Part shown: piece by piece, positions 18,191 through 28,372 of the stretch | Numbering within the stretch: the first letter of the stretch is position 1 | Layout: every line of letters starts with the position of its first letter | NCBI RefSeq assembly: GCF_000800255.1 | Contig: NZ_CP009747.1 | Location: 4,154,001-4,218,000, forward strand | Direction of reading: 5' to 3' | Length of the DNA stretch: 64,000 nucleotides | Origin: Pseudomonas parafulva | GTDB taxonomy: Bacteria > Pseudomonadota > Gammaproteobacteria > Pseudomonadales > Pseudomonadaceae | Notes under the pieces: generated by a model | Told to the model about the DNA's origin: nothing | The model's database searches: none | Seen by the model: only the letters and a program-made list of their open reading frames with translations | Position numbers and translations under genes: made by a program

Positions 18191-19693
18191 ATGCCGCATA
18201 CCACCGCGAAGAACCTGTCCCTGATCGCCGCCATCGACCTTGGCTCCAACAGCTTCCACATGGTCGTGGCCAAAGCCCACCATACCGAGATCCGCATTCT
18301 CGAACGGTTGGGGGAGAAGGTTCAGTTGGCCGCCGGCATCGGCGAAGACCGCCTGCTCAGCGAAGAAGCCATGCAGCGCGGCCTCGAGTGCCTCAAGCGC
18401 TTTGCCCAGTTGATCAACGGCATGCCCGCCGGTGCCGTGCGCATCGTCGGCACCAACGCCCTGCGTGAAGCGCGCAACCGCAACGCGTTCATCCAGCGCG
18501 CCGAGGCCATCCTTGGCCATCCGGTGGAAGTCATCTCCGGTCGTGAAGAGGCCCGCCTGATCTACCTGGGTGTGTCGCACACCCTGGCCGACACGCCAGG
18601 CAAACGCCTGGTGGCCGACATCGGCGGCGGCAGCACCGAGTTCATCATCGGCCAGCGCTTCGAACCCTTGCTGCGCGAGAGCCTGCAGATGGGCTGCGTG
18701 AGCTTCACCCAGCGCTATTTCCGCGACGGCAAGGTCACTCCGGCACGCTATGCCCAGGCCTACACCGCTGCGCGCCTGGAACTGATGAGCATTGAAAACG
18801 CCTTGCACCGCCTGACCTGGGACGAGGCCATCGGCTCTTCCGGCACCATTCGGGCCATCGGTGCGGCGATCAAGGCGAACGGCCAGGGCAGCGGCGAAGT
18901 CAACGCCGAAGGGCTGGCCTCGCTCAAGCGCAAGCTGTTCAAGCTCGGCGAGGCCGACAAGATCGACTTCGAAGGGGTCAAGCCTGACCGCCGCGCGATC
19001 TTCCCGGCGGGCCTGGCGATTCTCGAAGCGATCTTCGACGCCCTGGAACTGCAGCGCATGGACCACTGCGACGGCGCCCTGCGCGAAGGCGTGCTGTTCG
19101 ACCTGTTGGGGCGCCATCACCACGAGGACGTGCGCGAGCGCACCCTGAACTCGCTGATGGAGCGCTACCACGTCGATCAGGGTCAGGCCGCGCGCGTGGA
19201 GCGCAAAGCTGTGCACGCCTTCGACCAAGTGGCCAAGGCCTGGGACCTGGAAGACGGCAACTGGCGCGACTTGCTGGGCTGGGCGGCGAAGGTGCATGAA
19301 ATCGGTCTGGACATCGCCCATTACCACTACCACAAGCACGGCGCCTACCTGATCGAGCACTCCGATCTGTCAGGCTTCTCCCGCGAAGACCAGCAGATGC
19401 TGGCGCTGTTGGTGCGTGGCCACCGCCGCAACATTCCCAAGGACAAGTTCGCTGAATTCGGTGACGACGGCGTGAAGCTGATCCGCCTGTGCGTGCTGCT
19501 GCGCTTCGCCATTCTCTTCCACCATATTCGCGGCACCCAGCAGATGCCCAAGGTGGAACTCAAGGCTGACGACGACAGCCTGGAAGTGGTCTTCCCCGAA
19601 GGCTGGCTGGAACAGAATCAACTGACCCAGGCCGACTTCGCCAACGAAGCCGAGTGGCTGGCGCGGGTGGGGTTCATTCTCAGCGTTCGCTGA
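18191..19693 (+). CDS. ppx: Exopolyphosphatase
   Basis: A 500-residue Ppx/GppA family enzyme that removes phosphate from polyphosphate ends. The ASKHA phosphate loops [15 protein letters not shown] and [14 protein letters not shown] are intact, as is a C-terminal HD-like helical domain. ATG 18191 gives the normal length; an earlier start at 18122 would add 23 unrelated residues. It converges with ppk, its biosynthetic counterpart, across a 122-base gap filled with hairpins. Confidence 0.95.
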   Translation: MPHTTAKNLSLIAAIDLGSNSFHMVVAKAHHTEIRILERLGEKVQLAAGIGEDRLLSEEAMQRGLECLKRFAQLINGMPAGAVRIVGTNALREARNRNAFIQRAEAILGHPVEVISGREEARLIYLGVSHTLADTPGKRLVADIGGGSTEFIIGQRFEPLLRESLQMGCVSFTQRYFRDGKVTPARYAQAYTAARLELMSIENALHRLTWDEAIGSSGTIRAIGAAIKANGQGSGEVNAEGLASLKRKLFKLGEADKIDFEGVKPDRRAIFPAGLAILEAIFDALELQRMDHCDGALREGVLFDLLGRHHHEDVRERTLNSLMERYHVDQGQAARVERKAVHAFDQVAKAWDLEDGNWRDLLGWAAKVHEIGLDIAHYHYHKHGAYLIEHSDLSGFSREDQQMLALLVRGHRRNIPKDKFAEFGDDGVKLIRLCVLLRFAILFHHIRGTQQMPKVELKADDDSLEVVFPEGWLEQNQLTQADFANEAEWLARVGFILSVR

Positions 19694-19720
19694 ACCTGTG
19701 CAAGCGGCCGGGTGCCGCGA

Positions 19721-19794
19721 ACACCGGCCTGGCCGGTGTCAGGCCCCGCGACGCGCTTTGCTGGATATCAGTCGCAGCGGCGAAGCGCCGCTGC
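19721..19794. terminator. Pair of hairpins between convergent ppx and ppk
   Basis: Two strong stems stand in tandem. ACACCGGCC pairs with its complement at 19721-19739, and GCAGCGGCG pairs with CGCCGCTGC across an AAG loop at 19774-19794. Neither has a T-run, so they are likely processing or stabilising structures at the convergent 3' ends. Confidence 0.5.
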
Positions 19795-19815
19795 CACCGC
19801 CCTACCGCTGCGCGG

Positions 19816-22058
19816 CTAGCGTACGTTCAACACCGGATTGCTCAGGCGCTCCAGCAATGTCGCCTGGGCGCTGCGCGGGTTCTGGTTGCCGGTCGGCGTG
19901 CTACGGACATAGCGCCCGTCGGACTGCAGCGTCCAGGCCTGGGTGTTGTCGGTCAGGTAGCTTTCCAACTCCTTCTTCACCCGCAGCAGCAGCTTCTTGC
20001 CCTCGACCGGGAAGCAGGTCTCGACGCGCTTGTCGAGGTTGCGCTCCATCCAGTCGGCGCTGGACAGGTAGATCTGCTCGTCACCGCCATTGAGGAAGTA
20101 GAACACCCGGGTGTGCTCCAGGAAGCGACCGATGATCGAGCGCACCGTAATGTTGTGCGACACCCCGGCGATGCCTGGCCGCAGGCAGCACATGCCGCGC
20201 ACCACCAGGTCGATCTTCACACCCGACTGGCTGGCCTTGTACAAGGCCTTGATCACCTTGGCATCGGTCAGCGAGTTGAACTTGGCGATGATGTGCGCCG
20301 GCTTGCCGTCGAGGGCGAACTGCGTCTCGCGGGCGATCATGTCGAGCATGCCCTTCTTCAGGGTGAACGGCGCATGCAACAGCTTCTTCATGCGCAACGT
20401 CTTGCCCATGCCGATCAGCTGACTGAACAGCTTGCCGACGTCCTCGGTGAGGGCGTCGTCGGAGGTCAGCAGGCTGTAGTCGGTGTACAGACGCGCGTTG
20501 CCCGCGTGGTAGTTGCCCGTACCCAAGTGCGCATAGCGAACGATCTCGCCCTGCTCGCGGCGCAGGATCAGCATCATCTTGGCGTGGGTCTTGAACCCGA
20601 CCACGCCGTAGATCACCACGGCGCCCGCGGCCTGCAAGCGGCTGGCCATCTGCAGGTTGGACTCTTCGTCGAAGCGCGCGCGCAGCTCGATCACCGCCGT
20701 GACCTCCTTGCCGTTACGCGCTGCGTCGACCAGCGCATCGACGATCTCGGAGTTGGCGCCGGAGCGATACAGCGTCTGGCGCACGGCGAGCACATGCGGA
20801 TCCTTGGCGGCCTGGCGCAGCAGGTCGACCACCGGGGTGAAGGACTCGAACGGGTGCATCAGCAGCATGTCCTGCTTGCTGATCACGCTGAACAGGTTGT
20901 CGGCGTTCTGCAGGGTCTTGGGAATGGCCGGGGTGAACGGCGCGTACTGCAGCTCCGGGTGGCTGTCCAGGCCGGTGATGCTGAACAGGCGGGTCAGGTT
21001 GACCGGTCCATTGACCTGATACAGCTCGCTCTCGCTCAGGCTGAACTGCTTGAGCAGGTAGTCCGACAGGTGTTTCGGGCAGGTGTCGGCGACTTCCAGG
21101 CGTACCGCGTCACCGTAGCGACGCGAGAACAGCTCGCCACGCAGCGCGCGGGCCAGGTCGTCGACCTCTTCGGAATCCAGTGCCAGGTCGGCGTTGCGGG
21201 TCAGGCGGAACTGGTAGCAGCCCTTGACCTTCATGCCCTGGAACAGGTCGTCGGCGTGGGCGTGGATCATCGACGACAGGAAGACGTAATTGGCGCCCGC
21301 GCCACCCACCTCTTCCGGCACACGGATCACCCGCGGCAGCAGACGCGGCGCCGGGATGATGGCCAGGCCCGAGTCGCGACCGAAGGCATCGACGCCTTCG
21401 AGCTCGACGATGAAGTTCAGGCTCTTGTTCACCAGCAGCGGGAACGGGTGGGTCGGGTCGAGGCCGATGGGCGTGATGATCGGCGCGATCTCGTCGCGGA
21501 AGTAGCGGCGCACCCAGGTCTTGAGCTTGGGCGTCCAGTAGCGGCGACGAATGAAACGAATCTGGTGTTTCTCCAGCTCCGGCAGCAGCACATCGTTGAG
21601 GATCGCGTACTGACGGTCGACCTCGATGTGCACCAGTTCGCTGATCCGCGCCAGCGCCTGGTGCGGCTGCAAGCCGTCGGCGCCGGCCTGTTCGCGGGCG
21701 AAATTGATCTGCTTCTTCAAGCCCGCCACGCGGATCTCGAAGAATTCGTCGAGGTTGCTGGAGAAGATCAGCAGGAACTTCAGACGCTCCAGCAGCGGGT
21801 AGGACTCGTCCAGCGCCTGTTCCAGCACGCGGATGTTGAACTGCAGCTGCGAGAGTTCACGATGAATGTACAGGCTGCTGTCGTCCAGGCTCGGCACCGC
21901 AATGGCTGGAGCCGGGCCGGCGCCGGCGCGGCGGCCTCGACAGCCGGTTCCGGCTCCGGCTCAGGCGCCGTCGGCAGGTCCGGCGGGGTCTGCACCAGCT
22001 CCTCCGGCAAGGCCTTGGCGTGTTTAATCTCGACAGCGGTGAGCACTTCGTTATTCAT
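19816..22058 (-). CDS. ppk: Polyphosphate kinase 1, with an apparent 5' frameshift
   Basis: Ppk1 makes polyphosphate from ATP. The conserved protein reads without interruption from 21897 to 19816 (from [19 protein letters not shown] on), including the phospho-His segment [16 protein letters not shown] and HLGTGNYH. The only start with a good ribosome site is ATG 22058 (AGGAA five bases ahead), opening [20 protein letters not shown] and a Pro/Glu/Ala-rich stretch. It is one base out of frame with the body: 161 bases separate 22058 from 21897, where 162 would fit. Adding a C at about 21911-21920 would join the parts into one 747-residue protein with an in-frame [12 protein letters not shown] junction. 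The GTG at 21897 has no ribosome site. A sequencing error, a real mutation and frameshifting are all possible. Confidence 0.85.
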
Positions 22059-22077
22059 CTGAGTTCCTGTGAGGGCG

Positions 22078-23142
<1,065 letters not shown>

Positions 23143-23297
23143 TTATGACGCCTAGGTTACAGGGAAGGGCAACCCTGCGACCTGTAGCCGCAGGGCACTT
23201 GCGTGTAGGAAATGTTCACTTCGAGACACATTTGGACACTTTCCCCCGGACGCGCGAAGGGGTAGGCTGCGCGTTCATTTCGCCAGCATCTCAGAAC

Positions 23298-23918
23298 ATG
23301 CTTCAACAATTCCTGCATGATTTCGGCTATTTCGCCCTCTTTCTAGGCACCTTCTTTGAAGGCGAGACCATCCTGGTGCTTGCAGGATTTCTCGCGTTCC
23401 GTGGGTACATGGACATTTCCCTGGTGGTGCTGGTGGCGTTCTGCGGCAGTTATGCCGGGGATCAGTTGTGGTACTTCATGGGCCGTCGTCACGGGCGCAA
23501 GATCCTCGCCCGCAAGCCGCGCTGGCAGGCCATGGGCGACCGCGCCCTGGAGCATATCCGACGTCATCCGGACATCTGGGTGCTGAGCTTCCGTTTCGTC
23601 TATGGCCTGCGCACGGTGATGCCGGTGGCCATCGGCCTGTCCGGCTACCCACCCCGGCGTTACCTGCTGCTCAACGGCATCGGCGCGGCCATCTGGGCCC
23701 TGGCCCTGGGCGCGGCCGCCTACCATTTCGGCGCCATCCTCGAAGGCATGCTGGGCAACATCAAGCGCTACGAACTGTGGGTGCTGGGCGCCCTGCTGGT
23801 GCTCGGTGCGCTGCTCTGGCTACGTCGTTATGTGCGCAATCGCCGCGCCGAGCGCAAGGCCGCCGCGCTGGCCAGCCAGGCGCAGCCGGCAACCGAGCCG
23901 CGCAACGAACAGCACTGA
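23298..23918 (+). CDS. DedA family membrane protein
   Basis: A 206-residue DedA/Tvp38-type inner-membrane protein, a family involved in lipid carrier or phospholipid translocation and envelope homeostasis. The family's acidic region is FLGTFFEGETILVLAGFLAF, the re-entrant segment is YAGDQLWYFMGRRHGR, and the basic motif is FRFVYGLRTVMPVAIG. A terminal transmembrane helix and an Arg-rich tail follow. ATG 23298 gives the canonical N-terminus; earlier in-frame starts add non-membrane sequence. Confidence 0.88.
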   Translation: MLQQFLHDFGYFALFLGTFFEGETILVLAGFLAFRGYMDISLVVLVAFCGSYAGDQLWYFMGRRHGRKILARKPRWQAMGDRALEHIRRHPDIWVLSFRFVYGLRTVMPVAIGLSGYPPRRYLLLNGIGAAIWALALGAAAYHFGAILEGMLGNIKRYELWVLGALLVLGALLWLRRYVRNRRAERKAAALASQAQPATEPRNEQH

Positions 23919-24044
23919 AGCCTTTGCCTCTGACGTCATAGCGATCGCCCGCAACCTCCCGCCCCGAATGAACACCGGGCGGCGCGTGCGATCCAATGCG
24001 TCACACGACAGGATTTCGAGCGTCTCGACACGGGAGTAACGAAC

Positions 24045-24713
24045 ATGACAAAAAAAGTCGCGGTGATTCTATCGGGCTGCGGCGTCTACGACGGCGCCGA
24101 GATCCATGAAAGCGTGATCACCCTGCTGCGCCTCGACCAGCGCGGCGCCCAAGTGCAATGCTTTGCCCCGGACGTGGCACAGCTGCACGTCATCAATCAC
24201 CTGACCGGCGAAGCCATGCCCGAGTCGCGCAACGTACTGGTGGAGTCGGCGCGTATCGCCCGCGGCGAGGTCAAGGACGTGCGCGAAGCCAAGGCCGAGG
24301 ACTTCGACGCGCTGATCGTGCCTGGCGGCTTCGGCGCCGCGAAGAACCTGTCCAATTTCGCCGTCGAAGGCGCCAACTGCACGGTGCATCCCGATGTGCT
24401 GGCGCTGGCTGAAGCCTTCGCCGCCGCCTGCAAGCCGGTCGGTCTGATCTGCATCTCGCCGGCGCTGGCCGCGAAAATCTATGGTCCAGGCGTGGTCTGC
24501 ACCATCGGCAACGACGCCGACACCAGCGCTGCGGTAGTGCAGATGGGCGGCACCCATGAAGACTGCGATGTGCACGACATCGTCGAAGACACCCAGCGCA
24601 AGCTGGTGAGCACCCCGGCCTACATGCTGGCTACCTCGATCAGCGAAGCGGCGAGCGGTATCTACAAGCTGGTCGACCGTGTGCTCGAACTGACCCACGA
24701 AGACGATCAGTAA
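24045..24713 (+). CDS. elbB: Isoprenoid biosynthesis glyoxalase ElbB
   Basis: A 222-residue DJ-1/PfpI superfamily protein. E. coli ElbB is reported as a glyoxalase with an effect on isoprenoid yield. Family features are VILSGCGVYDGAEIHES at the N-terminus, the PGGFGAAKNLSNF loop, and the nucleophilic Cys in GLICISPAL. Length is normal. A 126-base gap separates it from the DedA gene, and a terminator follows directly. Confidence 0.92.
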   Translation: MTKKVAVILSGCGVYDGAEIHESVITLLRLDQRGAQVQCFAPDVAQLHVINHLTGEAMPESRNVLVESARIARGEVKDVREAKAEDFDALIVPGGFGAAKNLSNFAVEGANCTVHPDVLALAEAFAAACKPVGLICISPALAAKIYGPGVVCTIGNDADTSAAVVQMGGTHEDCDVHDIVEDTQRKLVSTPAYMLATSISEAASGIYKLVDRVLELTHEDDQ

Positions 24714-24718
24714 TGCCC

Positions 24719-24739
24719 AGGGGGCGTCAGACGCCCCCT
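24719..24739. terminator. Convergent terminator between elbB and the DUF188 gene
   Basis: AGGGGGCGTC and GACGCCCCCT form a strong stem immediately after the elbB stop and five bases before the end of the opposing gene. The T-tract is weak (CTCTGTT). Confidence 0.6.
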
Positions 24740-24743
24740 CTGT

Positions 24744-25196
24744 TCAGCCTTTGGACAGCCGCGTCAGGATGCGATCCAGGGCGTTGGCGAAGGCTTGCTT
24801 CTCGCGCTCGCCATAAGGCGCCTGTCCGCCCCCTACCTGCCCCTGCTCGCGCAATTCGGTGAACAAATTGCGCACGGCCAGACGCTCGCCCATGTTGCGC
24901 TCGTCGAACTCACGGCCCCGTGGATCGAGCACCGCGACGCCCTTCTTGATCAGCCGATCAGCCAGAGGCACGTCGCTGCAGATCGCCAGCTCACCGGGCA
25001 CGGCATGCTCGACCAGATAATCGTCGGCGGCATCCATGCCGCTGGGTACCACGATCAGGCGCACGATGGCGAACGCCGGCTTGGCCACCGCCTGGCCGGC
25101 CACCATCACCACTTCCAGCTTGCGCTTGAGGGCGAATTTGACGATCAGGTCCTTGGCCGCCTTGGGGCAGGCGTCGGCGTCGATCCATATGCGCAT
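24744..25196 (-). CDS. YaiI/YqxD family protein (DUF188)
   Basis: A 150-residue protein of the DUF188 family, a small PIN-like fold of unproven function. Its start MRIWIDADACPKAAKDLI carries the conserved IDADACP motif, with acidic residues suggesting metal binding. Later comes DLVPLADRLIKKG-like sequence and LDPRGREF. It is convergent with elbB. The mature function is unknown; a nuclease role is only suggested by fold. Confidence 0.88.
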   Translation of the reverse strand: MRIWIDADACPKAAKDLIVKFALKRKLEVVMVAGQAVAKPAFAIVRLIVVPSGMDAADDYLVEHAVPGELAICSDVPLADRLIKKGVAVLDPRGREFDERNMGERLAVRNLFTELREQGQVGGGQAPYGEREKQAFANALDRILTRLSKG

Positions 25197-25262
25197 GGGG
25201 AAGTTCCGTGGTTCAAAAGGACACTAGTGTCGGACCCAACTGGACACAGGGCAAGCGCCACC

Positions 25263-27161
25263 TCAATTCGCCGCCGCCCGACGCTTCTCGGCCATCCACG
25301 AGCGTCCGTACAGCAGCACGACCGCCAGCAAGGCCACGGCCTGCGCAGCCAACGAATAGGCATCGGCATGAATGCCCAGCCAGTCGAATTCGAAGAACGG
25401 CACTGGCCGCGTGCCCAGCACGCCGGCTTCCTGCAACGCCTTCACGCCATGTCCGGCGAACACCACCGACAGCGCGCAGAGCAACGCAGCGTTGATGCTG
25501 AAGAACAGCGACAGCGGCAAGCGCGCCGAACCGCGCAGGATCACCCAGGCCAACCCCACCAGCAGCACCATCGCCGTGGCGCCACCGGCGAGCACCGCCT
25601 GATGCCCTGCAGGACCGGCCTGCAACCACAAGGTCTCGTAGAACAGGATCACCTCGAACAGCTCGCGGTACACCGAGAAGAACGCCAGCAGGGCGAAGCC
25701 GAAGCGCCCACCACCGCTGAGCAGGCTGCGCTTGATGTAGTCCTGCCAGGCGTCGGCGTGGCGCCGGTCATGCATCCACACCCCCAGCCACAGCACCATG
25801 ACGGCGGCGAACAGCGCCGTACAGCCCTCGAGCAGCTCGCGCTGGGCGCCGCCGACGTCGATTACGTAAGCCGCCAGCGCCCAGGTGGCAAAGCCGGCGA
25901 GCAACGCCAGGCCCCAGCCGATGTTCACGCTGCGTACCGCCGATTGCTGGCCGGTGTTGCGCAGGAAGGCCAGGATCGCCGCCAGCACCAGGATCGCTTC
26001 CAGGCCTTCGCGCAGCAGGATCAGCAGCCCCGAGACGTAGCTCAGCGACCAACTCAGGCCATCGCTGCCCAGCAGCTTGGCGGCCTGCGCCAGTTTCACC
26101 TTGGCTTCGTCCAGGCGCTGCACCGCCTGCTCCACCGGCAAGCCGTCCTGCAGCGCCTGACGGTAAGCCATCAGCGACTTCTCGGTGTCCTTGCGCACCT
26201 GCGCGTCGATATTGTCGAGCGAGCTTTCCACCAGCTCGAAGCCTTCCAGGTAGGCCGCCACCGACAGGTCGTAGGCCTGGTCGTGATCGCCCTCGCGATA
26301 GGCCGCCAGGCTCTTGTCCAGGGTGCTGGAGGTGTAGTCGAGCAACTGCGCCGGCCCGCGCTTGACCTGCGGCGGCTGGGCACGCTGGGCGCGGAATGCC
26401 GCCACGGCCTCGGCGCCTTGGTTGGCGGCGACTTCGGCCGGGGTCTGACGCGCCAGATCGGCGATGTTCCAGGTGACGTCGCCTTTGCCAGCCTGAGGGT
26501 CGGCGCTGAAGCTGGCGATGTAGGCGGCCACGTCCCAACGCTGACGCTCGTCGAGCTGATCGGCGAACGATGGCATTTCAGTGCCTTCGATGCCCAGCCC
26601 CAGGGTGTTGTACAGGTCGAACAGGCTCAGCTGGTCGAGCCGCTCGACATTGCGCAAGTTGGCCGGCGCAGGCTCCAGGCCGACGCCCGCAGGACCGTCG
26701 CCGGCGCCCGTGTCGCCATGGCAGATCGCGCAGTTCTGCGCATACAGCGATGCGCCGCGCGCCGGGTCCGGGGTGATCACCGGGGCCTGGCTGACCTCGT
26801 AGGCCACCGCCAGGCGCGCGCCCAACTGTCGCGCCTGATGGGCCACCGCTGCGCCCGCTTGACGCTGGTCGATGGCCTGGCGCAGCGCCTGCACACCCTG
26901 CACCAGCGCATCGCGCTCGGGATGGGCCGGCAAGCCTGCGAGCAGCTCCGCCAGCACGGCGCCGAACTCCTGCTGCTCGCGGTACTCCGGGTCGTCCAGC
27001 ACCTGGCCATCGCGCACCGTCGACGGGTAGTCGGCGCCGATGTAGTCCAGCAGATGCAGGGCCTTGGTGGCTTCTGCGGGGGACTCGGCCACAGCCAGGC
27101 AACTGCACAGCGCCAGCACCGGCAACAACAGCCAGGCAAGCAGAGAAGAGCGGGAATTCAT
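25263..27161 (-). CDS. FTR1-family iron permease with an N-terminal cytochrome c domain
   Basis: A 632-residue protein. After a signal peptide (about 1-26) comes a helical periplasmic region, then a c-type haem site C-A-I-C-H (144-148) with Met196 as probable axial ligand. A second periplasmic helical segment leads to a seven-helix FTR1/EfeU permease. The two iron-permeation motifs are R-E-G-L-E (384-388) and R-E-L-F-E (499-503). The haem domain could oxidise or accept electrons around Fe(II) before transport, replacing a separate oxidase (inference). ATG 27161 opens a clean signal peptide; the longer frame to 27194 does not. No efeO or efeB is adjacent. Confidence 0.9.
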   Translation of the reverse strand: MNSRSSLLAWLLLPVLALCSCLAVAESPAEATKALHLLDYIGADYPSTVRDGQVLDDPEYREQQEFGAVLAELLAGLPAHPERDALVQGVQALRQAIDQRQAGAAVAHQARQLGARLAVAYEVSQAPVITPDPARGASLYAQNCAICHGDTGAGDGPAGVGLEPAPANLRNVERLDQLSLFDLYNTLGLGIEGTEMPSFADQLDERQRWDVAAYIASFSADPQAGKGDVTWNIADLARQTPAEVAANQGAEAVAAFRAQRAQPPQVKRGPAQLLDYTSSTLDKSLAAYREGDHDQAYDLSVAAYLEGFELVESSLDNIDAQVRKDTEKSLMAYRQALQDGLPVEQAVQRLDEAKVKLAQAAKLLGSDGLSWSLSYVSGLLILLREGLEAILVLAAILAFLRNTGQQSAVRSVNIGWGLALLAGFATWALAAYVIDVGGAQRELLEGCTALFAAVMVLWLGVWMHDRRHADAWQDYIKRSLLSGGGRFGFALLAFFSVYRELFEVILFYETLWLQAGPAGHQAVLAGGATAMVLLVGLAWVILRGSARLPLSLFFSINAALLCALSVVFAGHGVKALQEAGVLGTRPVPFFEFDWLGIHADAYSLAAQAVALLAVVLLYGRSWMAEKRRAAAN

Positions 27162-27287
27162 GGCGAATCTCGGCGGGAATACGAAAGCGAACATTGTTCA
27201 CTTCCACTTCGCGCCACTCAAGCTGCGCGCAGGGATTTCATGAAAAATCTTGCGACAAATCAGTAGGACATCGCGTCATCAACGCCA

Positions 27288-28214
27288 TCAGCGCGCATCA
27301 AGGATTTCCACGTCCGGCAGGTCCATCGACGCGGCTTCCTCCTGAAGGAACGCACTCAAGCGCCGCAGACGTTCGCCACCGGGCCGCGTGCGTGGCCATA
27401 CCAGGTAGTAGTCCAGCCCGCTGGGCACAGCGGTGGGCCAGGGCAGGCTCAGGCGGCCGGCGGCAACGTCCTCGGCCACCATCAGCAGGTCGCCCATCGA
27501 CACGCCGTAGCCACGCGCGGCGGCGATCATGCCCAGCTCCAGCGTGTCGAACACCTGTCCACCTTTGATCGGCACCGTTTCGCTCAGGCCCATGCGCGCC
27601 AACCAACTGCGCCAGTCGCGGCGGTCGGGGGTGGGGTGCAGCAGCTCGGTCCCGGCCAGCCGCTGCGCATCCCAAGGGGCCTCGGCCTGCAATTGCGGTG
27701 CACCGACCGGAATCAACAGCTCGGCGAACAGTCGACGCACTTCCCAGTCGGCGGAGAAGTTGCCGTCGCTGAGCAGCACGGCGCAATCGAAGGGCTCTTG
27801 GTTGAAGTCCACATGGTCCACGTCCATCCAGGCGCTGGTCAGTTGCACCTCGTTGCCCGGCTGCAAATGACGAAAACGACTCAGGCGCGCCAGCAGCCAG
27901 CGCATGGTCAAGGTCGAGGGCGCCTTCATGCGCAGCATGTCGTCCTCGCCACGCAGGGTGTTGCAGGCGCGCTCCAGGGCTGCGAAGCCGTCGCGTACGC
28001 CGGGCAGCAGCAGGCGCGCGGCTTCGGTGAGCTGCAAGCTGCGACCATGGCGGATGAACAGGCGGCAGCCGAAGTGCGCTTCCAGGGTGCGGATATGCCG
28101 GCTGACCGCGCTCTGGGTGATGGACAGCTCTTCGCCCGCGCGGGTGAACGAGCACAACCGCGCCGCGGCTTCGAATGCGCGCAACGCATAAAGAGCAGGC
28201 AACTGACGAGACAT
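27288..28214 (-). CDS. LysR-type regulator (GcvA-like)
   Basis: A 308-residue LysR regulator with the helix-turn-helix FTRAGEELSITQSAVSRHIRTLE near the N-terminus and a GcvA/TrpI-type effector domain. ATG 28214 is chosen because the family normally begins about there. It is divergent from a MATE pump gene with a 158-base gap, making that pump the likely target, with autoregulation. Ligand unknown. Confidence 0.9.
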   Translation of the reverse strand: MSRQLPALYALRAFEAAARLCSFTRAGEELSITQSAVSRHIRTLEAHFGCRLFIRHGRSLQLTEAARLLLPGVRDGFAALERACNTLRGEDDMLRMKAPSTLTMRWLLARLSRFRHLQPGNEVQLTSAWMDVDHVDFNQEPFDCAVLLSDGNFSADWEVRRLFAELLIPVGAPQLQAEAPWDAQRLAGTELLHPTPDRRDWRSWLARMGLSETVPIKGGQVFDTLELGMIAAARGYGVSMGDLLMVAEDVAAGRLSLPWPTAVPSGLDYYLVWPRTRPGGERLRRLSAFLQEEAASMDLPDVEILDAR

Positions 28215-28372
28215 GCGGCTCCCGTAAAAAGGACATGGCGTGAACGAAGTGGATCTTAGCTGCATGAGTTCAACTCATGCCAGGCATCGCATTTATCCTT
28301 TTGTGCAAACATGACCGACGCCGCAGAATCGTCCACTTTCATCGCCGCGCCCACACCGAAGGACTCCGCCCC

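Noticed and set aside
19654..22062. 802-codon open frame opposite ppk
   Set aside because: A GC-frame shadow with no recognisable domain; ppk is conserved on the other strand.
24795..27266. 823-codon open frame opposite the DUF188 and FTR1 genes
   Set aside because: It spans two real genes and their gap and is rich in Gln/His/Arg, typical of antisense shadows.
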